In this document: positions 1-9,275 of the stretch, in pieces | Layout: every line of letters begins with the position of its first letter | Position numbering within the stretch: the stretch's first letter is position 1 | Assembly: GCF_024460775.1 (NCBI RefSeq) | Contig: NZ_JANFYZ010000008.1 | Coordinates: 62,001-126,000, forward strand | Length of the DNA stretch: 64,000 nucleotides | From: Desulfovibrio desulfuricans | GTDB lineage: Bacteria; Desulfobacterota; Desulfovibrionia; Desulfovibrionales; Desulfovibrionaceae | Direction: 5' to 3' | Program-made: the position numbers and the translations under genes | Notes under the pieces: model-generated | What the model was told of the DNA's origin: nothing | The model's database searches: none | The model's input: the letters and a program-made list of their open reading frames with translations, nothing else

Positions 1-1
1 A

Positions 2-907
2 AAAGAAAGCTTTGCCCTGCGCCCCGCATGGCAGCGTCTGCTTGTGGTTGCCGCCGGCCCTGCCGCCAATATCATTCTGGCGTGGCTGCTCTGCTGGACC
101 CTGGCCCTTGGCTGGGGCACCCCCGTGCTGCTGCCGCAGGTTGGCGGCGTTGTGCAGAACGGCCCTGCGGACAAGGCGGGCATTCAGCCCGGCGATACCA
201 TCGTGAGCATCAACGGCGCTGCCGTTGCCAACTGGCAGGCCATGGCCGACGCCATCACGCAGAGCAACGGCAAAACGCTTGCCGTCACGCTTTCGCGCCC
301 GGACACGGCCCCCCAGGCTGACGATCAAACCCGCGCCGATGAAGCCGCGCAGCCCGAGCAGGGCATGATCATCAGCGTGGAACTCACGCCTGAACGTTCT
401 ATCCGCAAAACCATCTTTGGCGAAGAAGAAAGCGCATGGCTTATCGGCATCCGCAATTCCGGCGCAGTGCGGCTTGTGCAGCACGGCTTTGCCGACGCGG
501 CCATTGCCGGAGCGGGCCAGACCGCAGACATGGTTTCGCTCACGTGGCAGAGCTTTGTAAAACTGGCCGAGCGTGTGGTGCCTCTGGATCAGGTGGGCGG
601 ACCCATCATGATCATGCAGATGGTGGGCAAGCAGGCCCACGAAGGTCTTGCCGGGCTGCTGGCGCTGGCGGCGCTCATCAGCATCAACCTTGGCATCCTG
701 AACCTGCTGCCCATCCCCGTGCTGGATGGCGGGCAGATTGTTTTTTGCCTGTGGGAAATAATTTTCCGCCGTCCGCTCAACGCCCGGTTGCAGGATTACG
801 CCATGCGCGCGGGCATTGCACTGCTGGTGGCTCTCATGCTGCTTGCCACCTATAACGACCTGTGGCGCATCCTCAAGAATACCGGCTGGTTCGGGAGCGG
901 CTCATAA
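2..907 (+). CDS. rseP: RseP-like site-2 zinc metalloprotease (M50), 5' end cut by the window
   Basis: Membrane-embedded protease of the RseP/YaeL type, which cleaves anti-sigma factors or other membrane substrates inside the inner membrane. The frame is open from base 2, so the first part, with the HExxH zinc motif, lies outside the window. Visible parts are the GPAAN membrane motif (bases about 56-70), one PDZ domain just after it (VVQNGPADKAGIQPGDTI) and the C-terminal LDGG motif with the second zinc ligand (NLLPIPVLDGG, near 705-735) followed by a last membrane helix. There is only one PDZ domain in the visible part, as in many non-enteric RseP proteins. The stop overlaps the next start (TAATG), so translation is probably coupled to tsaB. 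Confidence 0.93.
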   Translation, partial: KESFALRPAWQRLLVVAAGPAANIILAWLLCWTLALGWGTPVLLPQVGGVVQNGPADKAGIQPGDTIVSINGAAVANWQAMADAITQSNGKTLAVTLSRPDTAPQADDQTRADEAAQPEQGMIISVELTPERSIRKTIFGEEESAWLIGIRNSGAVRLVQHGFADAAIAGAGQTADMVSLTWQSFVKLAERVVPLDQVGGPIMIMQMVGKQAHEGLAGLLALAALISINLGILNLLPIPVLDGGQIVFCLWEIIFRRPLNARLQDYAMRAGIALLVALMLLATYNDLWRILKNTGWFGSGS

Positions 908-1764
908 TGCAGAACGGCACCGGGCTTGAGCTTGTCCTCAATGCCGCAGAGGGCGCGCTCCAGATCATTGTCACCGAAGACGAGCGGCTGATCTGCGTGC
1001 AGGAATGGCACAAGGCCGACAGAGCTACGGAAATTCTGGCTCCGGCCCTGGCAGAGATTTGCAGCAGCCTTGGCATCAAGCCCGCCGACTTTCGGCGCAT
1101 TGCATGCGTGCGCGGGCCGGGTTCCTTTACCGGCATACGGCTGGTGCTGACCACCGCCGCAGCCTTGCGCCGCGTGGGGCAGGCCCGTCTGGCGGGCCTG
1201 GACTACATGCAGGCTCTGGCCACCAGCGCCGTGCTCCAGCACAACCTGTTTTACGGCACCCCAGTATGGGTGCTCACACACGCCCGCCGCAATCTTGTGC
1301 ACTGCCAGCCCTTCATGTCGTATGGGCCGCAGATTCCGGCCCAGTCCACGCAGGCTGTTGACCTCTGCGCGCCGCAGGAGGCCCTGCGCCGTATCGAGGC
1401 CGCACAGGAAGCGCCCCTGCCGGATGGCACAGACAAGCACCGCCGTACGCACATCTGCGGCAGCGGCCTTGCCCGCAATGCAGATGTATTTGCGGCTCTG
1501 GAAGGCATGCGCATGGTTCCCGTAGGAGAGGAAACGGACTCTCCATTCGCCATGCCCCGGCTGGTCTGCCCGAATACGGACTCGCTGTGCCTGCTGGCCC
1601 GCCACGGCGATTATTTTGATGCAGATGTGGAGCCGCTCTATGTGCGACCCTGCGATGCCGTTGAAAATCTCCCCCAACTGGCCCCGCGCATGGGCATGAC
1701 CGGCGAACACGCTGTCGCCGCGCTGGACACCATGCTGGAGCGCTCCCCCAAAAGCGAAATCTGA
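907..1764 (+). CDS. tsaB: TsaB, tRNA threonylcarbamoyladenosine complex subunit
   Basis: Non-catalytic partner of TsaD in making t6A at position 37 of ANN-decoding tRNAs. The family signature is clear: VRGPGSFTGIRLVLTTAAAL around residues 61-80, the hallmark of the TsaB half of the ASKHA fold. An in-frame start lies upstream at 862, but the ATG at 907 overlaps the rseP stop by one base and gives a normal N-terminus and 285 residues. That is longer than E. coli TsaB (231), and the extra length is in the C-terminal half. It is co-transcribed with rseP by position. Confidence 0.9.
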   Translation: MQNGTGLELVLNAAEGALQIIVTEDERLICVQEWHKADRATEILAPALAEICSSLGIKPADFRRIACVRGPGSFTGIRLVLTTAAALRRVGQARLAGLDYMQALATSAVLQHNLFYGTPVWVLTHARRNLVHCQPFMSYGPQIPAQSTQAVDLCAPQEALRRIEAAQEAPLPDGTDKHRRTHICGSGLARNADVFAALEGMRMVPVGEETDSPFAMPRLVCPNTDSLCLLARHGDYFDADVEPLYVRPCDAVENLPQLAPRMGMTGEHAVAALDTMLERSPKSEI

Positions 1765-1878
1765 GCATTCTGTTGCAAAGGCATGCTTGACCGTGCGCGT
1801 TTGCGGAACAGGAATCTTGCCTGTATTTCATAGCGAACCGCTACTGGTACAAACCCAACCACCACACGGAGAACACCC

Positions 1879-2496
1879 ATGATCCGTACCGTCAGACACT
1901 CACTGTCCCTATTGCTGTCATTGGCGGCTCTTGCGCTTATCCCCGCCGCTCCCACAACTGTGAACGCTGCGGACAGCAACGCCCGCATGGAGCTGCCCGC
2001 CCCCAATAAAACCGGCGGCATGCCCCTGATGCAGGCTCTGGCACAGCGCCGCTCCATAAAAACGGGCTTCAGCGGAGCGGCCCTTTCGCCCCAGCAGTTG
2101 AGCGATCTCTTGTGGGCTACCTGGGGCGTCAACCGCGAAGATGGACGCAGAACCGCCCCCACGGCCATGAACCGTCAGGATGTGCGCCTGTACGTGGCCC
2201 TTGAAAGCGGCGTATGGCTCTATGAACCCGCCCACGCCCTCGTCAAGGTGCTGGATGGCGACTGGCGCGCCCAGATGGGCGGCGGCTCGCTCACCCTGCT
2301 CTACGCCGTTCCGCAGGGCAATGAATGGGGCGGGGCGCATGTGGGCTCCCTGTATCAGAATGCCGGACTTTTCTGCGCATCAGCAGGCCTTGGCAACTAT
2401 GTGCACGTGTCCGGCCTGCACGCGCTGGACGGCAAGCTCCCGCTGACCGAAGGCTGGAAGATATTTATTGTTCAGACTGTGGGCCTGCTGAAATAA
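1879..2496 (+). CDS. Exported nitroreductase-family protein (SagB-like)
   Basis: A 205-residue protein with a cleavable signal peptide (about residues 1-30, ending in VNAADS). The rest is one nitroreductase-fold domain in the short SagB style: the QRRSIKTGFSG motif near residue 57 binds the FMN phosphate in this family, and the AGLFCASAGLGNYVH segment near residue 170 is typical of the C-terminal half. The family uses FMN and NAD(P)H; the substrate here is unknown. Export across the inner membrane is inferred from the signal and is less common for flavin enzymes. It stands alone between tsaB and a terminator. Confidence 0.75.
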   Translation: MIRTVRHSLSLLLSLAALALIPAAPTTVNAADSNARMELPAPNKTGGMPLMQALAQRRSIKTGFSGAALSPQQLSDLLWATWGVNREDGRRTAPTAMNRQDVRLYVALESGVWLYEPAHALVKVLDGDWRAQMGGGSLTLLYAVPQGNEWGGAHVGSLYQNAGLFCASAGLGNYVHVSGLHALDGKLPLTEGWKIFIVQTVGLLK

Positions 2497-2518
2497 GGCT
2501 TTGCCGGACACAAAAACG

Positions 2519-2553
2519 AATCCCCGTTCTTCATGCGAAGAACGGGGATTTTT
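2519..2553 (+). terminator. Intrinsic terminator after the nitroreductase gene
   Basis: A perfect 13-bp stem (AATCCCCGTTCTT / AAGAACGGGGATT) with a 6-base loop runs into TTT. It is nearly symmetrical and probably also serves the convergent minus-strand gene ending at 2599. Confidence 0.8.
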
Positions 2554-2598
2554 CATGTCTTGCACACGCAGAGATGTGAGTAAAAGGGGCCACTAGGG

Positions 2599-3441
2599 CT
2601 AGAACGACAGTTCCCTGCGCTCGCGGGCCACGCAGATGCGGCTACGCGTAAAACCAAAGGACGCGGCATAGGCCGCCAATTCCGTGAAGTGCGAACCCGT
2701 GTCTTCCATATTGTGCGCGTCTGAACCAAAGCTGATGCGCAGGCCCAGATCTGCCGCCAAGCGCATGATGACCGGGCCGGGGTAGGGTTCGTGAAATGGT
2801 TTGCGCAAGCCTGCCGAAGAAACTTCCATGGCTGTATCTGTGGCGCGCATGGCCTCAAGCACAGCTGCTATGCGCTCTGTGCTGCCCGGCAGGGCCAGCC
2901 AAGCCTGAAAATCATCAAAGCAGCACACCTTGATGAAATCCGGGTGGGCCACCACATCCACCATGCCGCTGGCAGCCAGCCCCCGCATGACATCATAGTA
3001 GGCATCGTAGCGCGCAAAGCGCTCTTGGCGCTCAACCTCCGGCCCCCAACTGCGGGGAGAGCCTACAGGCACGTCGTCCACAAAATGCAGCCCGCCGATA
3101 ATGTAGTCAAAGGCATAGCGGCTGACCATATCGCACATCCAGGGTGTGTTGACCGGCAGCCAGTCAAGCTCCATGCCCAGCAGCACACGCGGTTGGGCAT
3201 GCGCGCCGGATCTGGGGCTGGATGTCTGCTCTCTCAAGGCCAGCACTTCGTCGGCATAGGCTGGGAAGGTCACAACGAGGTCGCCCTTGTACAAGGGGCA
3301 GGAATAACCGGGCGGCAGTGGGGAATGCTCTGAAAAACCGTACCAGACCAGATTACGCGCCTGTGCGGCAGCAAACATTTCGCCCACTGTGGCAAGGCCG
3401 TGCGAAGCAACGGTATGGTTATGAATGTCGGCGCAGATCAT
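2599..3441 (-). CDS. PHP-domain phosphoesterase, histidinol-phosphatase-like
   Basis: A 280-residue PHP hydrolase. Metal-binding motifs of the family are visible: HNH at residues 7-9, a His in GFSEHSPLP, VAHPDF in the middle, and GSDAHN near the end. Proteins of this size and layout include the HisK/HisJ histidinol-phosphate phosphatases, and hisI-hisG lie about 3.5 kb away. That makes histidine biosynthesis a reasonable guess, but the family also has other phosphoesterase roles. The start is supported by GGAG seven bases upstream. It follows ribF by 26 bases on the same strand and may share its transcript. Confidence 0.72.
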   Translation of the reverse strand: MICADIHNHTVASHGLATVGEMFAAAQARNLVWYGFSEHSPLPPGYSCPLYKGDLVVTFPAYADEVLALREQTSSPRSGAHAQPRVLLGMELDWLPVNTPWMCDMVSRYAFDYIIGGLHFVDDVPVGSPRSWGPEVERQERFARYDAYYDVMRGLAASGMVDVVAHPDFIKVCCFDDFQAWLALPGSTERIAAVLEAMRATDTAMEVSSAGLRKPFHEPYPGPVIMRLAADLGLRISFGSDAHNMEDTGSHFTELAAYAASFGFTRSRICVARERRELSF

Positions 3442-3467
3442 GGTTTCTCCAGCCGCCCCCGGCCCTC

Positions 3468-4394
3468 CTAAAATGCAGCCTGTGCAAGCAGGGAACGGGC
3501 GTCCTTCACGTCCTGGGCAATGCGCTGCTTGAGGGCGTCCACCGAAGCAAAGCGTTCTTCACCACGCACACGGCCCACAAACTCCAGGCGCATCATCTGA
3601 CCATAAAGGTTTTTGCCGTCTTCCAGCAAAAAAGTTTCAACACCAAGCTCGTTGTCGCCAAAGGTGGGTTTGCGGCCCACGCAGGTCACTGCGGGCCATG
3701 CGTGGCCCTCCAGGGTGGCGCGGGTGGCGTACACGCCTTCCACAGGAAGCACCACTTCGGGCTTGCGCTGGTTGGCGGTGGGAAAGCCCAGGCCAGCCCC
3801 GCGCCCATCGCCGTGCACAACTTCGCCGCTGAAACCGTGGAATCGCCCAAGCAGGCGCGCGGCCCTCGCCACATCCCCCTGGCCTATGAGCCCGCGCAGA
3901 GACGTGGAGCTGACAACCGTGCCTTCTACCAGCACGGGTTCAAGCTGCTCCACGGTAAAGCCGGTCAGTGCGCCAAGCTCGCGCAGCACCGTGACCTGCC
4001 CCCCACGGTTGCGGCCCAGCGTAAAATCGTAGCCCACCACAAGGCGGCGCAGATGCATGGGTTCAAGAATGGTCTGCACGAATGTTCCGGCATCCAGCGA
4101 GGCCAGTTCGCGCGTAAAGGGCAGCTCAAGCACAAAGGGAACACCCAGCGCTTCAAGCAGGGCGAACCTGTCTTCGCGCGTGGTGAGGGGCATGTGCCCG
4201 CGCTCGGGAAAGAGCACCTGGCGGGGATGCGGCCAGAAGGTCATGACCACCGGGGTCAGGCCTTCCTGCGTAGCAACCTCGAGGGTGCGGCGGATAAGAG
4301 CCTGATGCCCAAGATGGACGCCGTCGAAATTGCCGATGGTGACGGCGGCACCCGCGAGGGCGCCCAGCGCGTCAACTGAATGGACGATTTTCAT
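3468..4394 (-). CDS. ribF: Bifunctional riboflavin kinase / FAD synthetase
   Basis: Converts riboflavin to FMN and then FMN to FAD in the cytoplasm. The N-terminal nucleotidyltransferase motif GNFDGVHLGH lies at about residues 18-27, and the C-terminal flavokinase domain shows GLGFPTANQ and the later VYATRATLEGH segment. The chosen ATG gives 308 residues, normal for RibF. A longer reading starting at 4541 would add 49 residues with no family match, so I rejected it. It lies between an unknown gene and the PHP gene on the same strand. Confidence 0.93.
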   Translation of the reverse strand: MKIVHSVDALGALAGAAVTIGNFDGVHLGHQALIRRTLEVATQEGLTPVVMTFWPHPRQVLFPERGHMPLTTREDRFALLEALGVPFVLELPFTRELASLDAGTFVQTILEPMHLRRLVVGYDFTLGRNRGGQVTVLRELGALTGFTVEQLEPVLVEGTVVSSTSLRGLIGQGDVARAARLLGRFHGFSGEVVHGDGRGAGLGFPTANQRKPEVVLPVEGVYATRATLEGHAWPAVTCVGRKPTFGDNELGVETFLLEDGKNLYGQMMRLEFVGRVRGEERFASVDALKQRIAQDVKDARSLLAQAAF

Positions 4395-4435
4395 TATATA
4401 TGTCGGTTCCCGAACAGATAACGCACGCCCGGCGG

Positions 4436-4933
4436 CTAGATGAGCCGGTCGAAAACGAGTTTGTAAATCTTGCGGATATGCAGCACCAGCTTGAGATTGA
4501 TGCTCTTGGCCTGACCGGGATCCTGCGTGGAAAAGGAGCACAGGTGCCGGGCAACTTCGCTGAAGTCGCCATCGCCCCGTGGCTCAAGCATGGCCCAGTA
4601 TTCATTGGCCCGCTGCACAATATGGCTGCTGTGCTTGTCCTTGTGCGCCTGCACGTATTCCTGCTGAAAAAGCTCAAACATACGCGGAGCGTCAACAGGA
4701 AAAGACCGCGCCAGCGCCAGTCGCCACAGGGCCATGTAGAGCCCCATGAGTTCCGACTGCATCTGGCGGCGACGCATGAACTGCATGCGCTTGATGCCCA
4801 GCAGTTCAAGCTCAAGGGTAAAGTCGGCATCGGCCAGCAATGCCTTGAAATTCTCCAAAGCCGCTCGCGCGGCTTCAGACGGGGCACCGTCTGTCGATGC
4901 CTCCTGCGTGGTGAGATCGTCACTGTTCTGCAT
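4436..4933 (-). CDS. Unknown protein, 165 residues
   Basis: I do not recognise this protein. It is predicted to be mostly helical, soluble and without a signal peptide. It is rich in charged residues, with a stretch FMRRRQMQSELMGLY and later RANEYWAML. The ATG at 4933 is preferred over an in-frame GTG at 4942. It sits 41 bases upstream of ribF and 42 bases after the helicase on the same strand, so the four genes from 6715 down to 2599 could form one transcript. A real gene is likely because the frame is long, codon use matches the neighbours and no competing frame is plausible. Confidence 0.65.
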   Translation of the reverse strand: MQNSDDLTTQEASTDGAPSEAARAALENFKALLADADFTLELELLGIKRMQFMRRRQMQSELMGLYMALWRLALARSFPVDAPRMFELFQQEYVQAHKDKHSSHIVQRANEYWAMLEPRGDGDFSEVARHLCSFSTQDPGQAKSINLKLVLHIRKIYKLVFDRLI

Positions 4934-4975
4934 GGCTGTCACACTTAACTGTTTGCTCGTAAGATCCCAAAATGC

Positions 4976-6715
4976 CTAGTCTCCGCCCTCGCGGGACGAA
5001 CCCTGGCCCTGCCCGTCGGCAGATTGCCCTGCAGTACCCTCGGTTGCATTGCCGCCACGACGTCGCGAGGAACGGCGACGGCGTTTGCCGGAATGCGAAG
5101 AATTGCCCTCGCCAGCGCCGGAATCAAAACCGGAATCCGCTGATCCGCCCTGCCCTTCAGGGGCAGCGGGGCTGGCTTCCACTTCGTCCGCGCTGCGGCC
5201 ACCGGATGGCTTTGGCCGGCCACCGCGTGAACGGCCCGGCTTTGCCTGACGCGACTGACGCTGCTGGCCCTCGGCGGCGCGAGGCCGCCCATCGGGAAAG
5301 CGTGTTTCGCGCAGGCTTTCCTGATGGCAGGCATCCAGCAGCATGGCCAGAAGCAGCACGTTGTCTTCCTCATCGCTCTGCGTGGCCAGATCGCGCGCAA
5401 GCTGGGCATAGCGCCCAACGCGCATGCGTTCAAGCCCGGTCAGATTGCGGAACCGCCCTTCAAGAATGGCGGTCAGTCTGGCCCCGGCTACCCGCGCCAC
5501 GTCTTCGTCCGAAGGCAGAGGCAGGGGCATTATGCCGATCTTGTAGTGTTTTGCGATGCGGTCAAGCTCCATGCGCTGCATCACGTCCACCAGCGAAATG
5601 ACCGTACCGGCGGCACCCGCGCGGCCAGTGCGGCCTGCGCGATGGATGTAGCTTTCGTGATCTTCCGGCGGCTCATAAAGAAAAACGTGCGAGAGCTGCG
5701 CGATGTCAATGCCGCGCGCCGCAACATCTGTAGCCACAAGATATTGCAGCTTGCCCTCGCGGATTTTTTCAAGCACGGCCTCGCGGCGCGACTGCGAAAG
5801 ATCCGCGGAAAGCTCGTCGGCGCTGTAGCCAAAGCCCTGCAAAACGCCCGTCACATAATGAACGTTGGACTTGGTATTGCAAAAAATAATGGCGGAGGCG
5901 GGGTTTTCCGTTTCCAGCAGGCGCACGAGCGCCCGGTCTTTATCCATGGGCTTCACCTCGCAAAAGAGGTGCTGCACTTCGGCCACGTGCACTTCTTTTT
6001 GCGAGAGGGAAAGCATGGCCGGTTCCGCCATGAATTCACGCGCCAGCTTGAGCACATGGGGCGGATACGTGGCGGAGAACAGGCAGGTATGAATGCGCTT
6101 TTGCGGCAGATAGCTCTGGATTTCCTTCATGTCGGGATAAAACCCGATGGAAAGCATGCGGTCGGCCTCGTCAAAAACCAGAACGCGCAGGTCGCGCAGT
6201 TCCATGGTGCGGCGCAGCAAATGGTCAAGCACACGACCGGGCGTGCCCACAATAACCTGCGCGCCGTCGCGCAGGGCATCCATCTGCTTTTTATAGCCCA
6301 CGCCGCCATAAACAGCGGCAGTACGGATGCCTGTTTCTGCAAAAATTACAGCGGCCTCGCGCTCAACCTGAACGGCGAGCTCGCGCGTGGGGGCCAGCAC
6401 CAGAGCCTGCGGGGCCTTGAGGTCGGCAGAAATATGGGGAAGCATGGGCAAGAGGTAGCAGCCGGTCTTGCCGCTGCCAGTGCGGGACTGCACCATGATG
6501 TCGCGCCCGGCCAGCAGATAGGGCAAGGCCAGCGACTGCACGGGCATAAGGCTTTGCCAGCCGGCCCGGCGGCAGGCCGCACTCACGGCCTCGGGCAATT
6601 CGTCAAGGGTAACCCTGGGCAGGGCGTCATCGGGTTCGCTGACGGAAATGCCGTGCAACGCGGCGTCAGAAGCGGAATCCGCACACTCATTCACAGTGGA
6701 ATCGTAATCGGCCAT
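4976..6715 (-). CDS. DEAD-box ATP-dependent RNA helicase with basic C-terminal tail
   Basis: A DEAD-box helicase that unwinds RNA duplexes, probably in ribosome assembly or RNA decay. Motifs in order: Q-motif region (WQSLMPVQ), motif I (SRTGSGKT), Ia (PTREL), II (DEAD in VLVFDEADRML), III (SAT) and VI (HRAGRTGRAG). The core covers roughly residues 30-400. The last 130 residues are low in complexity and rich in Arg, Gly, Ser and Glu (GKRRRRSSRRRGG), a typical RNA-binding tail. ATGs at 6742 and 6778 are also possible starts; none has a strong ribosome-binding site, so the start is uncertain. It diverges from hisI. Confidence 0.88.
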   Translation of the reverse strand: MADYDSTVNECADSASDAALHGISVSEPDDALPRVTLDELPEAVSAACRRAGWQSLMPVQSLALPYLLAGRDIMVQSRTGSGKTGCYLLPMLPHISADLKAPQALVLAPTRELAVQVEREAAVIFAETGIRTAAVYGGVGYKKQMDALRDGAQVIVGTPGRVLDHLLRRTMELRDLRVLVFDEADRMLSIGFYPDMKEIQSYLPQKRIHTCLFSATYPPHVLKLAREFMAEPAMLSLSQKEVHVAEVQHLFCEVKPMDKDRALVRLLETENPASAIIFCNTKSNVHYVTGVLQGFGYSADELSADLSQSRREAVLEKIREGKLQYLVATDVAARGIDIAQLSHVFLYEPPEDHESYIHRAGRTGRAGAAGTVISLVDVMQRMELDRIAKHYKIGIMPLPLPSDEDVARVAGARLTAILEGRFRNLTGLERMRVGRYAQLARDLATQSDEEDNVLLLAMLLDACHQESLRETRFPDGRPRAAEGQQRQSRQAKPGRSRGGRPKPSGGRSADEVEASPAAPEGQGGSADSGFDSGAGEGNSSHSGKRRRRSSRRRGGNATEGTAGQSADGQGQGSSREGGD

Positions 6716-6970
6716 GTATTTTCCCGGCGGCACACCCGCCATAACTAAGAGTTTTGCTAACGTGCCAGCATGCCACACCCGGCATGGATTCGCAAGTTGC
6801 GCCTTTTGCGGCAGACCATGCCGCCTCAGGAACGCCGCGCTTGCGTCCTGCGGCTCTTGCAGGTAGATTTAACTGTTTGCGCGGAACAAACCGCACTATT
6901 AGACACCGCATTTTGTCGGCACAACGCAAGCGCGCACAGCCCTGCCAGCCGACACAACAAAGGAGGCCCC

Positions 6971-7387
6971 ATGTCCGCTACCCCTGACGGCAGCGCGGCT
7001 CTGGAAGGCAACCCCGGGTTTCAGCCCGACTTCAGCAAGGGGCTTTTGCCCGCCATCGCACAGGATTGCGACAGCGGCGAAGTGCTTATGCTGGCCTATA
7101 TGAACGAAGACGCATGGCGCAAAACCCTTGAAACCGGCGAGGCCCATTACTGGAGCCGTAGCCGCAAGGAACTTTGGCACAAGGGCGGCACATCGGGCAA
7201 TGTACAAAAAGTGCGTTCCCTGCGGCTTGATTGTGACAATGACACAATACTGCTGCTTATTGAGCAGATCGGCGGGGCCGCCTGTCATACAGGACGGCGC
7301 TCCTGCTTTTACAGGGAATTGAAGCAAGGTTCGGTGCGGGAATGCTCCCCGCAGGTTTTTGACCCCAAAAAAGTCTACGGTCGATAG
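6971..7387 (+). CDS. hisI: Phosphoribosyl-AMP cyclohydrolase
   Basis: Third step of histidine synthesis: opens the purine ring of phosphoribosyl-AMP. It is monofunctional, 138 residues, without the HisE pyrophosphohydrolase domain. The signature is present: [13 protein letters not shown] at about residues 57-69 and the zinc-binding [13 protein letters not shown] near residue 108. The start is fixed by a strong AAAGGAGG site seven bases upstream; an open reading from 6770 has no family match. hisG follows after 12 bases, so the two are one operon. Confidence 0.95.
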   Translation: MSATPDGSAALEGNPGFQPDFSKGLLPAIAQDCDSGEVLMLAYMNEDAWRKTLETGEAHYWSRSRKELWHKGGTSGNVQKVRSLRLDCDNDTILLLIEQIGGAACHTGRRSCFYRELKQGSVRECSPQVFDPKKVYGR

Positions 7388-7399
7388 AAGGAAACTGTC

Positions 7400-8293
7400 A
7401 TGAGCGCGGATACCATGCCCATCATCAAGCTTGGCGTGCCCAAGGGCTCGCTGGAAGAAGCCACCATCAACCTTTTTGAACGCGCGGGCTGGAAAATCCG
7501 CAAACATACGCGCAACTATTTTCCCGACATCAACGACCCGCAGATCACTGCCTCGCTCTGCCGCGTGCAGGAAATCGGCGAATACATCGAAGCTGGCGTG
7601 CTGGACGTGGGCATCACCGGCCTTGACTGGCTGACCGAGCGCAACCACGAAGACAAAGTGGTGCGCGTTTCCGACCTCGTATATTCCAAGACCTCCAACC
7701 GCCCCTGCCGCTGGGTGCTGGCCGTGGCGGGCGATTCGCCCTACCAGAAGGCCGCCGACCTCGCGGGCAAGCGCATCGCCACAGAGCTTCAAGGCCTGAC
7801 GCAGCGCTATTTTGACCGCGAAGGCGTTAAGGTTGACGTGTTCTATTCGTGGGGCGCGACCGAAGCCAAGGTCGTGGAAGGTCTGGCTGACGGCATTGTG
7901 GAAGTGACCGAAACCGGCACTACCATCCGCGCTCACGGCCTGCGCATTATTGACGAGGTCATGGTTTCCTACCCCGTGCTCATTGCCAATAAAAAAGCAT
8001 GGGAAGACCCCGCCAAGCGCGCCAAAATCGAACAGCTTGATCTGCTGCTCCAGGGTGCGCTCAAGGCAGAAAATCTGGTGGCCCTCAAGATGAACGCGCC
8101 AGCAGACAATCTGGCAGCCATCCTTGAAATGCTGCCCTCGCTCAATTCGCCCACGGTTTCGCCCCTGCGCGACACCCACTGGCTCTCGGTGGAATCCGTG
8201 GTGCAGATTGATGTTGTGCGCGATCTGATTCCCCGTCTGCGCCTTGCTGGCGCAGAGGGCATCATTGAATACGCGCTGAACAAGGTCATTTAG
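7400..8293 (+). CDS. hisG: ATP phosphoribosyltransferase, long form
   Basis: First and committed step of histidine synthesis, joining ATP and PRPP. With 297 residues this is the long HisG form with a C-terminal ACT-like regulatory domain (about residues 220-297), so it should be inhibited by histidine directly and need no HisZ partner. The N-terminal LGVPKGSLEEATINLF and the VEVTETGTTIRAHGL segment (PRPP-binding loop, near 175-189) are family hallmarks. A ribosome-binding site (GAAGGAAA) precedes the ATG. It is the second gene of the hisIG pair; the remaining his genes are not in the window. Confidence 0.95.
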   Translation: MSADTMPIIKLGVPKGSLEEATINLFERAGWKIRKHTRNYFPDINDPQITASLCRVQEIGEYIEAGVLDVGITGLDWLTERNHEDKVVRVSDLVYSKTSNRPCRWVLAVAGDSPYQKAADLAGKRIATELQGLTQRYFDREGVKVDVFYSWGATEAKVVEGLADGIVEVTETGTTIRAHGLRIIDEVMVSYPVLIANKKAWEDPAKRAKIEQLDLLLQGALKAENLVALKMNAPADNLAAILEMLPSLNSPTVSPLRDTHWLSVESVVQIDVVRDLIPRLRLAGAEGIIEYALNKVI

Positions 8294-8334
8294 CATTAGC
8301 CGTCCGCACGGGCGGCAACACAAATAACGGCAAG

Positions 8335-8359
8335 GCGGCCTGCGCAAGCGGGCCGCTTT
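8335..8359 (+). terminator. Possible terminator after hisG
   Basis: GCGGCC and GGCCGC arms flank a 10-base loop and are followed by TTTC. The U tract is short, so this is a weak or factor-assisted site. Confidence 0.4.
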
Positions 8360-8433
8360 CTGCCCGCGCGGCGGGCATTTATTGTTTCCCCGCCCCGCGC
8401 CGCCGCGCCACGGGCACGCAACCAGGAGCGCCC

Positions 8434-9207
8434 ATGTCCTCTGACGCCAGCCGTGAACTTCTCGACAGCCTGCCCGAACTGAAACCTGACGAAACCTTCT
8501 GCTTCGACTGCAACCCCGATGTCCCCTGTTTCAACCGTTGCTGCGCTGAGCTCACCCTGCCCCTCACCCCATATGACGTGTTGCGCCTGCGCCGCAATCT
8601 GGGCATTGGCAGCGAAGAGTTTCTTGGAACCTTTACCACCATGCGTTCCTTTCCCGACACGGGCTTTCCCCTGCCCATGCTGCGCATGCTTGACGGCCCG
8701 GACGAACCCTGCCCCTTTGTGACCCCCGCGGGCTGCTCAGTGTACGAAGACAGGCCCGGCGCTTGCCGTTACTACCCCTTGGGGCGCGGCACAAAGATGG
8801 CGACAGACGGCGTTTCGGAACGCTTCTTTGTGGTGCGCGAGCCGCACTGCCTTGGCTTTGACAAAGGTACCGTGCGTACCCCCCATCAGTGGCTGGAAAA
8901 TGAGGAACTAAAACCCTTCAACACTTCCAACGACCGCTATATGCGCCTCATGGCCATGGTGCGGGCAACGGGTCAACCACTTGAACCCCGACTGGTAACT
9001 ATGATAGTGCTGTGTCTGTTTCAGATCGACAAGTTCCGTGAGCTTATCACAAACATGCGTGTATTCTCGCATGTGGACATAAGCGATCAGCGCAAGGCCG
9101 CCATCATGGAAGACAGCCAGCAGGGCGATGAAGCCGCTCTTGATTTCGGGCTGGACTGGATGGAACTTGTCATCTTTGGTCAGAGCCAGGGCCTGGCCAG
9201 AAAATAG
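8434..9207 (+). CDS. YkgJ-family cysteine-cluster protein
   Basis: A 257-residue cytoplasmic protein of the YkgJ/UPF0153 family, thought to bind zinc or an iron-sulfur centre; the function is not established. The cysteine pattern is clear: CFDCNPDVPCFNRCC at residues 28-42 and then CPFVTPAGCSVYEDRPGACR in the middle, matching the usual GCSxYxxRPxxCRxYP motif. The start follows AGGAG. A terminator follows the gene. It is probably a single transcription unit, since 140 bases and a hairpin separate it from hisG. Confidence 0.85.
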   Translation: MSSDASRELLDSLPELKPDETFCFDCNPDVPCFNRCCAELTLPLTPYDVLRLRRNLGIGSEEFLGTFTTMRSFPDTGFPLPMLRMLDGPDEPCPFVTPAGCSVYEDRPGACRYYPLGRGTKMATDGVSERFFVVREPHCLGFDKGTVRTPHQWLENEELKPFNTSNDRYMRLMAMVRATGQPLEPRLVTMIVLCLFQIDKFRELITNMRVFSHVDISDQRKAAIMEDSQQGDEAALDFGLDWMELVIFGQSQGLARK

Positions 9208-9231
9208 ATTGTTTTGAATTTCACAAATACG

Positions 9232-9275
9232 GCGAAAAAGCGCCCCCCACAGTAATGCGAGGGAGCGCTTTTTCA
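9232..9275 (+). terminator. Terminator after the YkgJ gene
   Basis: The arms GAAAAAGCG and GCGCTTTTTC pair around a GC-rich imperfect inner stem, and the right arm itself carries the U run. Confidence 0.7.

Noticed and set aside
5324..6748. A plus-strand frame opposite the DEAD-box helicase
   Set aside because: Antisense shadow of a gene with every helicase motif in place.
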